A stretch of DNA of 64,000 nt from JANPPS01 sp965246835 (GCA_965246835.1 CBDFFQ010000002.1:496001-560000); one strand, 5' to 3'. Shown: positions 25,839-34,350, numbered from the stretch's first letter. Numbers and translations are program-made. The notes: generated from the sequence alone by a model not told the origin.

Positions 25839-27038
25839 ATGACCGATGACAAGATCGCCCTTCGCGCGCTTCTGGAGAAGGGCTCCGATACGACGTTCCT
25901 GCGCGAGATGATCGGCTTCGCCGCCGAACGCCTCATGGCACTCGAAACCGACGGCCTCTGCGGCGCCGCACCGGGCGAGCGCAGCGCCGAGCGGACCAAC
26001 CAGCGCAACGGCTACCGCGACCGCGACTGGCAGACCCGGGCCGGCACCGTCGAGCTGCGCATCCCGAAGCTGCGCCGGGGCAGCTACTTCCCCGGCTTCC
26101 TCGAACCCCGCCGCATGGCCGAGAAGGCGCTAACGGCCGTGATCCAGGAAGCCTACATCCAGGGGATCTCCACCCGCTCCGTCGACGACCTGGTGCGATC
26201 CATGGGCATGGACGGCATCAGCAAGAGCCAGGTTTCCCGCCTGTGCGGCGAGATCGACGAGCGCGTCAACGCCTTCCTGGCCCGGCCGATTGAGGGGGAT
26301 TGGCCGTATCTCTGGCTTGACGCCACCTACGTCAAAGTCCGCCGCGACCATCACATCGTCTCGGTCGCCGTCATCGTCGCCGTCGGCGTCAACACAGATG
26401 GCAGGCGCGAGGTGCTGGGCATGACCACGGGCCACAGCGAGGCCGAGCCGTTCTGGGTCGAGTTCCTGCGATCGCTGGCCAGGCGCGGCCTGCGCGGCGC
26501 CAAGCTGGTCGTCTCGGACGCCCATCCCGGGCTCAAGGCCGCCATCATCAAGGTGCTCGGCGCGACCTGGCAGCGGTGCCGGGTGCATTTCATGCGCAAC
26601 GCACTGGCCTACGCGGGCAAGACGCAGCGCCGCATCGTCTCGGCCTGGGTCGGCACGGCGTTCGCCCAAGACGACGCGGCTGCCGCACGCAAGCAATGGC
26701 GCGAGGTCGCCGACCAGGCCCGGCCCCGCGTGCCAAAGCTCGCCGCCCTCATGGATGACGCCGAGGCCGACGTGCTCGCCTACATGGGTTTTCCCGTCCA
26801 GCATCGGGCCAAGCTGCACAGCACAAACCCACTCGAGCGCCTCAACGGCGAGATTAAGCGCCGCAGCGAGGTCGTCGGCATCTTCCCCAACGAGGCCGCC
26901 GTCACCCGTCTGATCGGCGCGCTGCTGCTGGAACAGCACGACGAATGGGCCGTTCAGCGCGCCCGATACATGAGCCTGGAAACCATCGCCCCACTCAGCG
27001 ATGATATCGCCGTCAGCCTGCCGTCCTTGGCAGCCTGA
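25839..27038 (+). CDS. IS256-family transposase
   Basis: A 399-residue DDE transposase of the IS256/MULE type. WLDATYVKVRRDHHIVS carries the first catalytic Asp, LVVSDAHPGLKAAIIKVLG the second, and STNPLERLNGEIKRRSEVVGIFPN the C-terminal Glu region. CRVHFMRNAL is the C/H motif usual in this family. It is full length and intact, so it may be active. It starts 153 bp inside the left inverted repeat. Confidence 0.95.
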   Translation: MTDDKIALRALLEKGSDTTFLREMIGFAAERLMALETDGLCGAAPGERSAERTNQRNGYRDRDWQTRAGTVELRIPKLRRGSYFPGFLEPRRMAEKALTAVIQEAYIQGISTRSVDDLVRSMGMDGISKSQVSRLCGEIDERVNAFLARPIEGDWPYLWLDATYVKVRRDHHIVSVAVIVAVGVNTDGRREVLGMTTGHSEAEPFWVEFLRSLARRGLRGAKLVVSDAHPGLKAAIIKVLGATWQRCRVHFMRNALAYAGKTQRRIVSAWVGTAFAQDDAAAARKQWREVADQARPRVPKLAALMDDAEADVLAYMGFPVQHRAKLHSTNPLERLNGEIKRRSEVVGIFPNEAAVTRLIGALLLEQHDEWAVQRARYMSLETIAPLSDDIAVSLPSLAA

Positions 27039-27095
27039 TCGAGCAGCCAGCCCTGCTCAGCAACGCCGTTGCTACACCACGACTCGGGACACGAT

Positions 27096-27218
27096 CTCCT
27101 GAAGGCCATCCAAGAAGCCTTGCGCTCCCCGGTTCTGCCGCCCCCCAGCGCCTCCGCTGTGATCCGTGGCGCGCTCAATGAGCTTCACACGCGGGTCGTG
27201 CTCGGGAAGGCCCCATGA
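27096..27218 (+). pseudogene. 3' part of the small gene split by the IS256-type element
   Basis: The frame reads LLKAIQEALRSPVLPPPSAS and on to ELHTRVVLGKAP, then TGA at 27216. That stop overlaps the ATG of the HNH-like gene (ATGA), the mark of a coupled gene pair. With 25611-25685 it forms one broken gene; the continuity of strand, style and coupling supports this. Confidence 0.6.
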
Positions 27219-27778
27219 TGCCTATTGAGGAAGATCACCCCTACGTCGCCTGGCGCCGGGCCAACGATCGGGAGCTTCCGCGGGGCAAACCGGCGGAGCC
27301 GATTGGCGGCCCCATTCAACCGACCTTCGCCTTCAGGATCGGTTGCCGTCAGGCATTGGAGGAGGATGGCATCAACGTCTTGCCTCCTGAGGCTTCAAGG
27401 GACTTTGGGACACCCTACTCGGTCCTGGTTGATGGGCGGCTTGCGGTCTCTGTGCCGCTCAAAGGCGGCATGGGAGCAGGGAAGCGGATGTTGCTCGATG
27501 CCCATGTCTGGGATCGCATCCGGTTGGCTCTAGGCGAGCGGTGGCACCTCAGGGACTCCCCGGGCGGCGGGTATGTCATCAGCGGCAGGAAGCAGGCCAC
27601 TAAGCACTCCAACCGGCCTGACGTGCTGATCCTGTCGCGCTACGTCGCCCACGCGCGGCCGGGACAGGTGGTGGCCTACAGGGACGGCGATCCGCTGAAC
27701 CTCACAAGGGGGAACCTCGAAGTGCTGGACCGGGAGGTTTTCACGGCCCGGGTGTTCGGCCTGACCAGGAAGGCTTGA
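27215..27778 (+). CDS. HNH-endonuclease-like protein, degenerate
   Basis: A 187-residue protein. The C-terminal region LSRYVAHARPGQVVAYRDGD followed by PLNLTRGNLEVL has the shape of the second half of HNH endonucleases, where a GD...D.R..NL pattern follows a central His. The usual central His-Asp is replaced (VAYRDGD), so nuclease activity is doubtful. The N-terminal half is unknown. The start overlaps the stop of the IS-split gene, so it was once translated with it and may now depend on the IS context. Confidence 0.5.
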   Translation: MMPIEEDHPYVAWRRANDRELPRGKPAEPIGGPIQPTFAFRIGCRQALEEDGINVLPPEASRDFGTPYSVLVDGRLAVSVPLKGGMGAGKRMLLDAHVWDRIRLALGERWHLRDSPGGGYVISGRKQATKHSNRPDVLILSRYVAHARPGQVVAYRDGDPLNLTRGNLEVLDREVFTARVFGLTRKA

Positions 27779-27836
27779 CGGCAATGCCCGGGAGCGGTGA
27801 CGTGGCGCAACGATCCACTTCGCTCCCGGAGCCCCT

Positions 27837-28121
27837 ATGCCCTCCCTACGCCGCCCCATGCTCGCCTTTGCTGCCCTCGCCCTCTCCGGGTGCGTCACGG
27901 TCACTGAGCCGGTCCCGGTGGGGCCAGATGCCTACATGATCGGCTTGGGAGCGCGGGGCGGCTTCACCAGCGATGCCGCGTTGCTGGCGCAGTCTGTCAA
28001 GGGTGCGGGGGCGTTCTGTGCCCGGCAAGGGAAGCGCATGGAGGTCCAGAGCACAAACGCGATCGGGGTGCAGGGTTGGACGCCTCAGAGTAACACCGTG
28101 ATGTTCAAGTGCCTGGCATGA
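27837..28121 (+). CDS. Small predicted lipoprotein
   Basis: A 94-residue protein with a short signal peptide and lipobox (MLAFAALALSGC, cleavage before Cys). The mature part is small and has two further cysteines, at AFCARQGKRM and near the end (FKCLA), which could pair. Such short outer-membrane lipoproteins are frequent in phages and islands. The ribosome site is not obvious. No specific role can be given. Confidence 0.65.
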   Translation: MPSLRRPMLAFAALALSGCVTVTEPVPVGPDAYMIGLGARGGFTSDAALLAQSVKGAGAFCARQGKRMEVQSTNAIGVQGWTPQSNTVMFKCLA

Positions 28122-28164
28122 GAGGGAGAGGCGAGATGGAAGGCACTTAGAGCGGAGCGATCGA

Positions 28165-28377
28165 ATGAAGGTGAAACGTTGGAACACCCTGCGACTAGCC
28201 GGATTTGGTGCAGTCGCTGGCCTCCTGTGGTCAGCCACAGATTTCCTCCCACTATGGAACCTGGGCGGAGACTATGCGGCTAGAGCATTGGGCGGCCTCC
28301 TCGGGGGATTCGTTGGAGGAGCTGCGTTAGTTGCGATTGTGTCAGGGGCGCGCAATCTCATATTGAGGGCTGGCTAA
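28165..28377 (+). CDS. Small two-helix membrane protein
   Basis: A 70-residue protein with two hydrophobic segments (LRLAGFGAVAGLLWSATDFL and a glycine-rich LGGLLGGFVGGAALVAIVSG). A basic N-terminus (MKVKRW) suggests N-in topology. GGAGCGATC lies shortly upstream. Its end overlaps the convergent integrase gene by 4 bp. Function unknown; a holin-like or immunity role would be a guess. Confidence 0.55.
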   Translation: MKVKRWNTLRLAGFGAVAGLLWSATDFLPLWNLGGDYAARALGGLLGGFVGGAALVAIVSGARNLILRAG

Positions 28378-29939
28378 CCAACAGGCAGCCGCACCTTCGC
28401 CAGGTTCTCCGCCATCACCTGGACCATGGTGCCCATTGAGGCCCCGTAGCCTGCGCTTTCGTCCTGACGGGCACTATGGCCCGTGAGTGCGCTTCGCACC
28501 TCTAGGGGCATCACGACCCGGCGGCATAGCTCGATGAAGGTGTGCCGCCACGAATGGTTCGGGCTGATGCGCGCGTCAGTGATCTTGACCACCTGGCGCA
28601 GCCATCGCGCAATCCGGCGCCCCCCAGTGTGGCTCCGCTGTCCAAAGAGCTTGTCTGCCCGCATGTCGGGCCATAGTGGGGAGCCGGGCGGAAGGTTGCT
28701 AACGTATGAAACGAAGCCCTCAGAGACTAGTTGGGGGTGCAGGGGCACCGTGCGTTTGCTCTCCCGGTTCTTCAGGCTCCTCCCCTCGCCTTCGTCATGG
28801 ATGCGAATGACCTGGATACCATCCTGCATGAACACGTCATCCTTGGTTGCTTGGCACACCTCATTGAGACGGGCGCCGGTCGCGCAAAGCAGCCATGGGA
28901 CCCAGCGCATGTAGCCCGTCTCGGCGCGGGCCGCTTTAAGGATCGTCGCGGCCTCGATGTCGGTGAAGCTCCTTACGTCCCGCTTGGGCTTGGCGGGCTT
29001 CGGGGGCATCGTGCCAGCGAAGGGGTTGTCCTGGACGTGGCCGTTGGCGACCCCCCACTTCCAGATGGCCGACATCTCCGACATATCGTTTCGCACCGTG
29101 GCGGCTGACAGGCTGCGGCCCATCATCCCGCCCTTCCAGCGAACGGCGTCTGCCTTGGACAGGATCGAGGCTTCACGGTGGCCCAAGAAGGCCGCAAGCC
29201 GCTCCATGGTCCGCATGCGGTCATAGAGGTTGCGCGGGATCGGCTTCGCATCGAGCGTCCAGCCCCGGTCCAACGCCCACCCCTCAATGAGTGTGTCGAA
29301 GGTGCAGCCCGGACCGGCGGGCGTGCGATCGGTAGGGGCGGGGAAGTGCGCGCTGGTGATGGTCTGCCGCCATGTCCCGGTCCTGCACCGTGCGATCATA
29401 TCGGATGCGTGTTGGTGTTGCACGAAGGCCAGGCGGGCCACTAGGCGACGTTGGCTATCCTTATCGGCCCGGAGGCCCTTGGCCGTGAGAAGTGCTGCCA
29501 CGTCATCGGCCATGAACAAGGCCGCATCCTGTCCCATGTGATCGGCCTCCTCATCCTCGTAGCCGCGCAGAACGTCCGCCAGGAAGTCCGCACGGGCCTC
29601 GTAGGTCTCGACGGCCTCAGGGATGCTCTCGCGCGACAGGGATTCCTGGCGGGCCAGCCATTGCCCACAGAGGGCGCTTATCTCGCGATCGGAGAGGCGG
29701 ATGGTTTGGCCGGCATACTCGGCCTCTGCCACCCGGAGCCGACCCTGAAGCCACTCGATCACTGCCGGGGCAAGGCGCTTGGCCTCCTTGGGGTCCTTGG
29801 TGCCCAGCGTCTGTGTCAACTCCCGGCTGACCGCGTAAAGGCGCTTGGTGGTCTCCCTGAGGTGCGCCGGGATCGTGAGCCGGATGCGGTAAACGTGGGA
29901 CTTGGGATGTCGAGTGGGAGCAGTCATAGCCAGAGACAT
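28374..29939 (-). CDS. int: Tyrosine recombinase (integrase) of the element
   Basis: A 521-residue site-specific recombinase. The N-terminus (HVYRIRLTIPAHLRETTKR) is the domain found in many alphaproteobacterial island integrases, followed by a core-binding domain. Catalytic residues are Arg357 (CATGARLNEVC), His462 and Arg465 (HSWRHTFIE), a later histidine in LTGHSARQDE, and nucleophile Tyr498 (SAGYGAS). It lies 78 bp from the attachment repeat inside tRNA-Gln. It should catalyse integration and excision there. A later start at 29927 (MTAPTRHP) is possible. Paired TCGTATCAC sites overlap its promoter, so autoregulation is plausible. Confidence 0.93.
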   Translation of the reverse strand: MSLAMTAPTRHPKSHVYRIRLTIPAHLRETTKRLYAVSRELTQTLGTKDPKEAKRLAPAVIEWLQGRLRVAEAEYAGQTIRLSDREISALCGQWLARQESLSRESIPEAVETYEARADFLADVLRGYEDEEADHMGQDAALFMADDVAALLTAKGLRADKDSQRRLVARLAFVQHQHASDMIARCRTGTWRQTITSAHFPAPTDRTPAGPGCTFDTLIEGWALDRGWTLDAKPIPRNLYDRMRTMERLAAFLGHREASILSKADAVRWKGGMMGRSLSAATVRNDMSEMSAIWKWGVANGHVQDNPFAGTMPPKPAKPKRDVRSFTDIEAATILKAARAETGYMRWVPWLLCATGARLNEVCQATKDDVFMQDGIQVIRIHDEGEGRSLKNRESKRTVPLHPQLVSEGFVSYVSNLPPGSPLWPDMRADKLFGQRSHTGGRRIARWLRQVVKITDARISPNHSWRHTFIELCRRVVMPLEVRSALTGHSARQDESAGYGASMGTMVQVMAENLAKVRLPVG

Positions 29940-29940
29940 A

Positions 29941-29962
29941 TCGTATCACCCCTTCGTATCAC
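29941..29962 (+). repeat. Pair of TCGTATCAC sites near the right end, likely integrase arm sites
   Basis: TCGTATCAC at 29941 and 29954, the same 13-bp pitch and orientation as the pair at the other end. They sit directly before the integrase start codon. Confidence 0.6.
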
Positions 29963-30017
29963 CAGAGGGCGCGATAAGCTGCTGTGATTGCTAAGTGTTT
30001 GCCATCGTTGGAAAGAC

Positions 30018-30043
30018 GGCGAAGGCTGGCTGGGGGACCTGGA
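30018..30043. other. Attachment repeat in the tRNA-Gln 3' end
   Basis: A 26-bp repeat identical to 20466-20491, covering the CCA end, acceptor strand and part of the T arm of tRNA-Gln. Insertion here leaves the tRNA gene intact. Confidence 0.85.
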
Positions 30044-30100
30044 TTCGAACCAAGGCTTTCCGAGTCAGAGTCGGAAGTTCTACCGCTAAACTATCCCCCA
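30027..30100 (-). tRNA. tRNA-Gln (anticodon CTG)
   Basis: A 74-nt cloverleaf on the minus strand. The acceptor arm TGGGGGA pairs with TCCCCCA, followed by discriminator G and an encoded CCA. The anticodon arm is TCCGA-CTCTGAC-TCGGA, giving anticodon CTG, which reads CAG. The T arm contains GGTTCGAATCC. It is the integration target of the neighbouring element, whose attachment repeat covers its 3' end. Confidence 0.93.
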
Positions 30101-30270
30101 AGCGCATCGCCGAACGTGCAAACTCGTTGCCGTCCAACCCCGCCGGAGCATTCGAGCTATCACGACGGCCCGGCGGCGGCAACCGGATGCGTCGTCGATC
30201 TGTGCACGCCGGTCATGCCGCTATCGCAGAACCTGGACCCGTGACCTATATTGCTCCCAAAGGGGTGCTG

Positions 30271-31335
30271 ATGATGGGACCGGGTGAGTCTGTCCCGGCG
30301 ATCGAGCGGCGCGGCGGGGGGACCGCCTATGCGGCGATCGATCTTGGGACCAATAACTGCCGGCTGCTGGTCGGGGTGCCGACGGCTGCCGGGTTCCGGG
30401 TTGTGGACAGCTATAGCCGCATCGTGCGGCTGGGCGAGGGCCTGGGCATGACCGGGCGGCTGAACGAGGCTGCGATGGAGCGGGCGCTGCTGGCCTTGCA
30501 GGCCTGTGCCGAGCGGCTGGCCCGGCGGCCTGTGCGCGGCCTGCGCGCCGGCGCGACCGAGGCCTGCCGGCAGGCCGTGAACGGCGCCGATTTCCTGGCC
30601 CGCGCCCGCGATGCGACCGGCATCGACATCGACATCATCCCGCCGCGCGAAGAGGCGGAGCTGGCGCTGGAAAGCTGCGCCTCCTTGCTGGCTGGGAAGG
30701 GGCGCCGGGCCCTGGTGTTCGACATCGGCGGCGGCTCGACCGAGTTGGCCTGGGTGCGGCTGGGCGGGGCCGATGAGCTGCCGGAGCTGATCGGCTACGC
30801 GACGTTCCCCGTGGGCGTCGTCAACCTGTTCGAGCGGTATGGCCCGGCCTGCTTCGATCCCGAAGGCTTCGCCGGAATGGTTGCCGATGTGGCGGCCCGG
30901 CTCGAATCGTTCGAGCGCGTGCACCGCATCCGGCAGGAGACCCGGGCCGGGGGCGTTGTGATGCTCGGCACCAGCGGCACCGTGACCACGCTGGCCGGCA
31001 CGGCGCTGGAACTGCCGCGCTATCGCCGCCCGCTGGTCGACGGCACCATCCTGACCGCGGCCGACGCCGACCGGGCGCTGGGATTGCTGCAGGCTTTGGG
31101 GCCGGACGGGCTGGCGCGGCATCCCTGCATCGGGCCCGACCGGGTGGATTTCGTGCTGCCGGGGTGCGCGGTGTTCCAGGCGATCCGGGAGGTGTGGCCA
31201 GTGGGCGACGTGATCGTGGCGGATCGTGGCCTGCGGGAGGGGATGCTGTTGCGGCTGATGCGCCGGGCCGAGGGTGGGGCGGGGCATCACGGGCCTCGGC
31301 ACCGGCCCATGATCCAAGAGGCTCGGCCCCAGTGA
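30271..31335 (+). CDS. Ppx/GppA-family phosphatase
   Basis: A 354-residue protein of the exopolyphosphatase / guanosine pentaphosphate phosphatase family, with the actin-like ATPase fold. AAIDLGTNNCRLLVG is phosphate loop 1, VFDIGGGSTELAWV loop 2, and ATEACRQAVN and MLGTSGTVTTLA are further family motifs. It hydrolyses polyphosphate or pppGpp. At this length it lacks the C-terminal HD domain. The exact start among ATG 30271, ATG 30274 and GTG 30265 is uncertain. rlmE follows within 10 bp, an arrangement common in alphaproteobacteria. Confidence 0.9.
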   Translation: MMGPGESVPAIERRGGGTAYAAIDLGTNNCRLLVGVPTAAGFRVVDSYSRIVRLGEGLGMTGRLNEAAMERALLALQACAERLARRPVRGLRAGATEACRQAVNGADFLARARDATGIDIDIIPPREEAELALESCASLLAGKGRRALVFDIGGGSTELAWVRLGGADELPELIGYATFPVGVVNLFERYGPACFDPEGFAGMVADVAARLESFERVHRIRQETRAGGVVMLGTSGTVTTLAGTALELPRYRRPLVDGTILTAADADRALGLLQALGPDGLARHPCIGPDRVDFVLPGCAVFQAIREVWPVGDVIVADRGLREGMLLRLMRRAEGGAGHHGPRHRPMIQEARPQ

Positions 31336-31345
31336 AACTTGCCTT

Positions 31346-32023
31346 ATGAGTTTGCCGCCCAAGAAGGTGATCGCCTCCCGCGGCCTCGGCATCACGCTGA
31401 AAACCGCACGGGGCCGGACGACCGCGTCGCAGAAATGGCTGTCGCGGCAGTTGAACGATCCGTATGTGCGCGCCGCACGGGAGCAGGGGCTGCGGTCGCG
31501 GGCCGCGTTCAAGCTGATGGAGCTGGATGACCGGTTTCACCTGATCGGCCGCGGCGTCAACGTGATCGACCTCGGCGCAGCACCTGGCGGCTGGGCGCAG
31601 GTGGCGGTGCAGCGGGGCGCCGCGCGGGTGGTGGGCGTGGACCTCCTGCCGATGGACCCGGTGCCGGGCGCCACCATCCTCGAGGGCGATTTCATGGATG
31701 ACGCCATGCCCGGGCGGCTGCGCGACCTGATGGGCGGAAAGGCCGGGCTCGTGCTGTCGGACATGGCGCCCAACACCACCGGGCACAACGCGACCGACCA
31801 TATGCGGATCATGGCGCTGGCGGATCTCGCGCTGCATTTCGCGGTGGAGATGCTGGAGGAGGGCGGCGGGTTCGTCGCCAAGGTGTTCCAGGGCGGATCG
31901 GAGCGCGCGATGCTCGAACGCATGAAGCGGCATTTTGCGACCGTGCGCCACGCCAAGCCGCCGGCGAGCCGAAAGGAGTCCAGCGAGTTGTATGTCGTGG
32001 CCTCGGGCTTCAGACACACCTGA
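31346..32023 (+). CDS. rlmE: 23S rRNA (uridine-2'-O)-methyltransferase RlmE
   Basis: A 225-residue FtsJ/RrmJ enzyme that methylates U2552 in the ribosomal A loop. SAM motif I is VIDLGAAPGGWAQVA. The K-D-K-E tetrad is visible in RSRAAFKLMELD, LVLSDMAPNTTGH, GFVAKVFQGG and SRKESSELYVVA. The N-terminal extension (about 25 basic residues) is usual for alphaproteobacteria. It probably shares a transcript with the upstream phosphatase gene. Confidence 0.95.
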   Translation: MSLPPKKVIASRGLGITLKTARGRTTASQKWLSRQLNDPYVRAAREQGLRSRAAFKLMELDDRFHLIGRGVNVIDLGAAPGGWAQVAVQRGAARVVGVDLLPMDPVPGATILEGDFMDDAMPGRLRDLMGGKAGLVLSDMAPNTTGHNATDHMRIMALADLALHFAVEMLEEGGGFVAKVFQGGSERAMLERMKRHFATVRHAKPPASRKESSELYVVASGFRHT

Positions 32024-32124
32024 CCCGCCTTTCGTCCGGCTTGCGTGCTGGCGGGGCGGCGCTTATGTCGGGTCGCCAAGGTCAGGGAGCCCCGGTCGGC
32101 GCCCACGGATGAAAGGTCCCCACC

Positions 32125-33624
32125 ATGGCGCCCGATAGCCTGCCGTCCGACGTCGCGTCCCGCATCGAGGAGGCGCTGGCCTTCGACGACGTGCTGGCCG
32201 TCCCTGCCTACAGCCAGGTATTGCCCTCCGATACGAGCACGCGCACCCGACTGACCCGGACCATCAGCCTGCATATCCCGCTGATCTCGTCCGCGATGGA
32301 CACCGTGACCGAGGCCGCGATGGCGATCGCGATGGCGCAGCTGGGCGGGATCGGCGTCATCCACAAGAACCTGGATGTGGCCGAGCAGGCGGCGCAGGTC
32401 CGGCGGGTCAAGAAATTCGAGAGCGGCATGGTGGTGAACCCGCTCACGATCCATCCGGATCAGACGCTGGCCGAGGCGCGGGCCGTCATGGCGCAGCATA
32501 ACATCAGCGGCTTCCCCGTGGTGGAGCGGGATACCGGGCGCCTGGTGGGCATCCTCACGCATCGGGACGTGCGCTTCGCGACGGACCCCGGCACCCGCGT
32601 CTATGAGCTCATGACGCGGGAGAACCTCATCACCGTCCCGGCCGAGGTGGACCGGGAGGAAGCGCGGCAGTTGCTGCACCGGCACCGGATCGAGAAGCTG
32701 CTGGTGGTGGATGACGCCTATCGCTGCGTGGGCCTGATTACCGTGAAGGACATGGACAAGGCGCAGGCTCATCCGCTCGCCAACAAGGACGAGCTCGGCC
32801 GGCTGCGCGCCGCCGCCGCGACCGGGGTGGGGGAGGACGGCTATATCCGCGCCCAGGCCCTGGTGGAGGCCGAGGTGGACGTGATCGTGATCGACACCGC
32901 GCATGGCCATTCCGCCGGCGTGCTGGGCTCCGTCGAGCGGATCAAGCGGCTGTCGAACGCGGTGCAGATCATCGCCGGCAACGTCGCGACGCCCGAGGGC
33001 GCCCGCGCGCTGATCGACGCCGGGGCCGACAGCGTGAAGATCGGTATCGGCCCCGGCAGCATCTGCACCACCCGCGTGGTGGCGGGCGTGGGCGTGCCGC
33101 AATTCACCGCGGTCATGGAGACTGCCGCCGCCTGCCGGGAGCGCGGCGTGCCCGCGATCGCCGATGGCGGGATCCGGACATCGGGGGACATGGTGAAGGC
33201 GATTGGCGCCGGGGCGGATTGCGTGATGGTCGGCAGCCTGCTGGCCGGGACGGAGGAGGCGCCGGGTGAGGTGTTCCTGTATCAGGGCCGCTCCTTCAAG
33301 AGTTACCGCGGCATGGGCAGCATCGGCGCCATGGCGCGGGGCTCGGCGGACCGGTATTTCCAGCAGGAGATCAAGGACACGCTGAAGCTGGTGCCGGAGG
33401 GGATCGAGGGCCGGGTTGGCTACAAGGGGCCCGTATCGGCCGTGGTGCATCAGCTGGTGGGCGGGCTGAAGGCTGGGATGGGCTACACGGGCGCCGCCAC
33501 GATCGAGGATTTGCAACGCAACACGCGCTTCCGGCGGATCACCGGTGCCGGGCTGCGGGAGAGCCATGTGCATGACGTCGCGATCACGCGCGAGGCGCCG
33601 AATTACCGGCAGGAATCGCAATGA
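32125..33624 (+). CDS. guaB: Inosine-5'-monophosphate dehydrogenase
   Basis: A 499-residue enzyme that oxidises IMP to XMP, the committed step of GMP synthesis. The barrel starts with ALAFDDVLAVPAYSQVLPSD. Two CBS domains (about residues 95-210) include GILTHRDVRF and GLITVKDMDKA. The catalytic loop KIGIGPGSICTTR contains the active cysteine, and YRGMGSIGAM is the flap region. ATG 32125 follows GAAAGG. The next step, guaA, is about 20 kb away in the same orientation. Confidence 0.96.
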   Translation: MAPDSLPSDVASRIEEALAFDDVLAVPAYSQVLPSDTSTRTRLTRTISLHIPLISSAMDTVTEAAMAIAMAQLGGIGVIHKNLDVAEQAAQVRRVKKFESGMVVNPLTIHPDQTLAEARAVMAQHNISGFPVVERDTGRLVGILTHRDVRFATDPGTRVYELMTRENLITVPAEVDREEARQLLHRHRIEKLLVVDDAYRCVGLITVKDMDKAQAHPLANKDELGRLRAAAATGVGEDGYIRAQALVEAEVDVIVIDTAHGHSAGVLGSVERIKRLSNAVQIIAGNVATPEGARALIDAGADSVKIGIGPGSICTTRVVAGVGVPQFTAVMETAAACRERGVPAIADGGIRTSGDMVKAIGAGADCVMVGSLLAGTEEAPGEVFLYQGRSFKSYRGMGSIGAMARGSADRYFQQEIKDTLKLVPEGIEGRVGYKGPVSAVVHQLVGGLKAGMGYTGAATIEDLQRNTRFRRITGAGLRESHVHDVAITREAPNYRQESQ

Positions 33625-33643
33625 TCGGTGCTGGCCATCTTGA

Positions 33644-33669
33644 CCCCCTCGCCCTCCGGGAGAGGGGGC
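33644..33669. repeat. Palindromic GGGAGAGGG-type repeat
   Basis: A CCCCCTCGCCC...GGGAGAGGGGG element between guaB and the HAD gene, a degenerate copy of the repeat seen at 42056, 42130, 59488, 62182 and 62266. It lies about 15-25 bp before the HAD start. Confidence 0.7.
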
Positions 33670-33684
33670 AGTGAGTCCCGCGTC

Positions 33685-34350
33685 ATGAAAGCCATCGTCT
33701 TCGACGCCTACGGCACCCTGCTCGACGTGCACGCCGCCATGGCCGCCCATGCCGCGGCGCTGCCCCCGGATTGGGAGCGCATCAGCGCGGAGTGGCGCAC
33801 CAAGCAGCTCGAATACACCTGGGTCCGCACCCTCACCGGCCCGGCGCACCACGCCGATTTCTGGCAGGTCACGCAAGATTCGCTCGCCTTCGTCGCCGCC
33901 CGGCACGGTATCCATGACCGCACCGTGCTGGACCGCTTGCTCGCCGCCTACCGCGTGCTGCCGGCCTATCCGGATGCGGCGTCCACCTTGCGGGTGCTTA
34001 GGTCCCAAGGCATCGCGACCGCGATCCTATCGAACGGCACGCCGGACATGCTGACCGAGGCCGTGGACGCGGCCGGGATCGCGCCCTTGCTGGACGCGGT
34101 GCTGAGCGTGGAGGACATCGGCGTGTTCAAGCCGGACCCCCGCGTCTATGCCCCGGCCATCGCGCGGTTCGGAGGTGACGCCACACAGATCGGCTTCGTA
34201 TCGTCCAACGCATGGGATGCTCAGGCGGCCGGGCATAATGGCTTCCGGGTGTTCTGGTGCAATCGGGGCGGCCTGCCGAGCGAGTATGGCCTCGACGCCT
34301 CCGCGACCACCATCGAGGCCCTGGCCGAGCTCCCGGGCCTGGCTGCATGA
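33685..34350 (+). CDS. Haloacid dehalogenase type II-like HAD hydrolase
   Basis: A 221-residue HAD-superfamily protein. The nucleophile motif is VFDAYGTLLDVHA, motif II ILSNGTPDML, the lysine KPDPRVYAPA, and the acidic motif appears as GFVSSNAWDAQAAGHNGF. The DAYGTL and SSNAWDxxGA-type motifs are characteristic of (S)-2-haloacid dehalogenases, which hydrolyse L-2-haloacids. The start MKAIVFDAYG is chosen because the frame upstream runs through a palindromic repeat. It overlaps the next gene by ATGA. Confidence 0.87.
   Translation: MKAIVFDAYGTLLDVHAAMAAHAAALPPDWERISAEWRTKQLEYTWVRTLTGPAHHADFWQVTQDSLAFVAARHGIHDRTVLDRLLAAYRVLPAYPDAASTLRVLRSQGIATAILSNGTPDMLTEAVDAAGIAPLLDAVLSVEDIGVFKPDPRVYAPAIARFGGDATQIGFVSSNAWDAQAAGHNGFRVFWCNRGGLPSEYGLDASATTIEALAELPGLAA

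Larger units (their letters stand above)
25686..27095. mobile_element. IS256-family insertion sequence
   Basis: About 1.41 kb bounded by imperfect inverted repeats that share TCGTGTCCC and GTGGTGTAG (25687-25709 against 27094-27072). One transposase gene fills most of it. No clean target duplication is seen by eye, so the exact ends are uncertain by a few bases. It interrupts a small gene of the tRNA-Gln element. Confidence 0.8.
20466..30043. mobile_element. Integrative element inserted at tRNA-Gln(CTG), about 9.6 kb
   Basis: A 26-bp direct repeat bounds the region at 20466-20491 and 30018-30043. The right copy overlaps the 3' end of the tRNA-Gln gene. A tyrosine integrase reads away from the tRNA, immediately inside that end. 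Inside are a serine recombinase, a polymerase-like protein, an HNH-like protein, a lipoprotein and several small unknown genes; codon style and base composition are mixed. There is no capsid, tail, relaxase or type IV secretion gene, so it is not a complete prophage or conjugative element. It may be a phage satellite or a decayed mobilisable island. An IS256-type insertion has since landed inside it. Confidence 0.85.

Noticed and set aside
27215..27778. Active HNH homing endonuclease
   Set aside because: The central His-Asp of HNH is not present; only the C-terminal pattern fits, so it is listed as degenerate.
31537..34008. An 823-codon minus-strand frame across rlmE, guaB and the HAD gene
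   Set aside because: It spans three well-defined genes on the other strand and the repeat between them; the composition is that of an antisense shadow.
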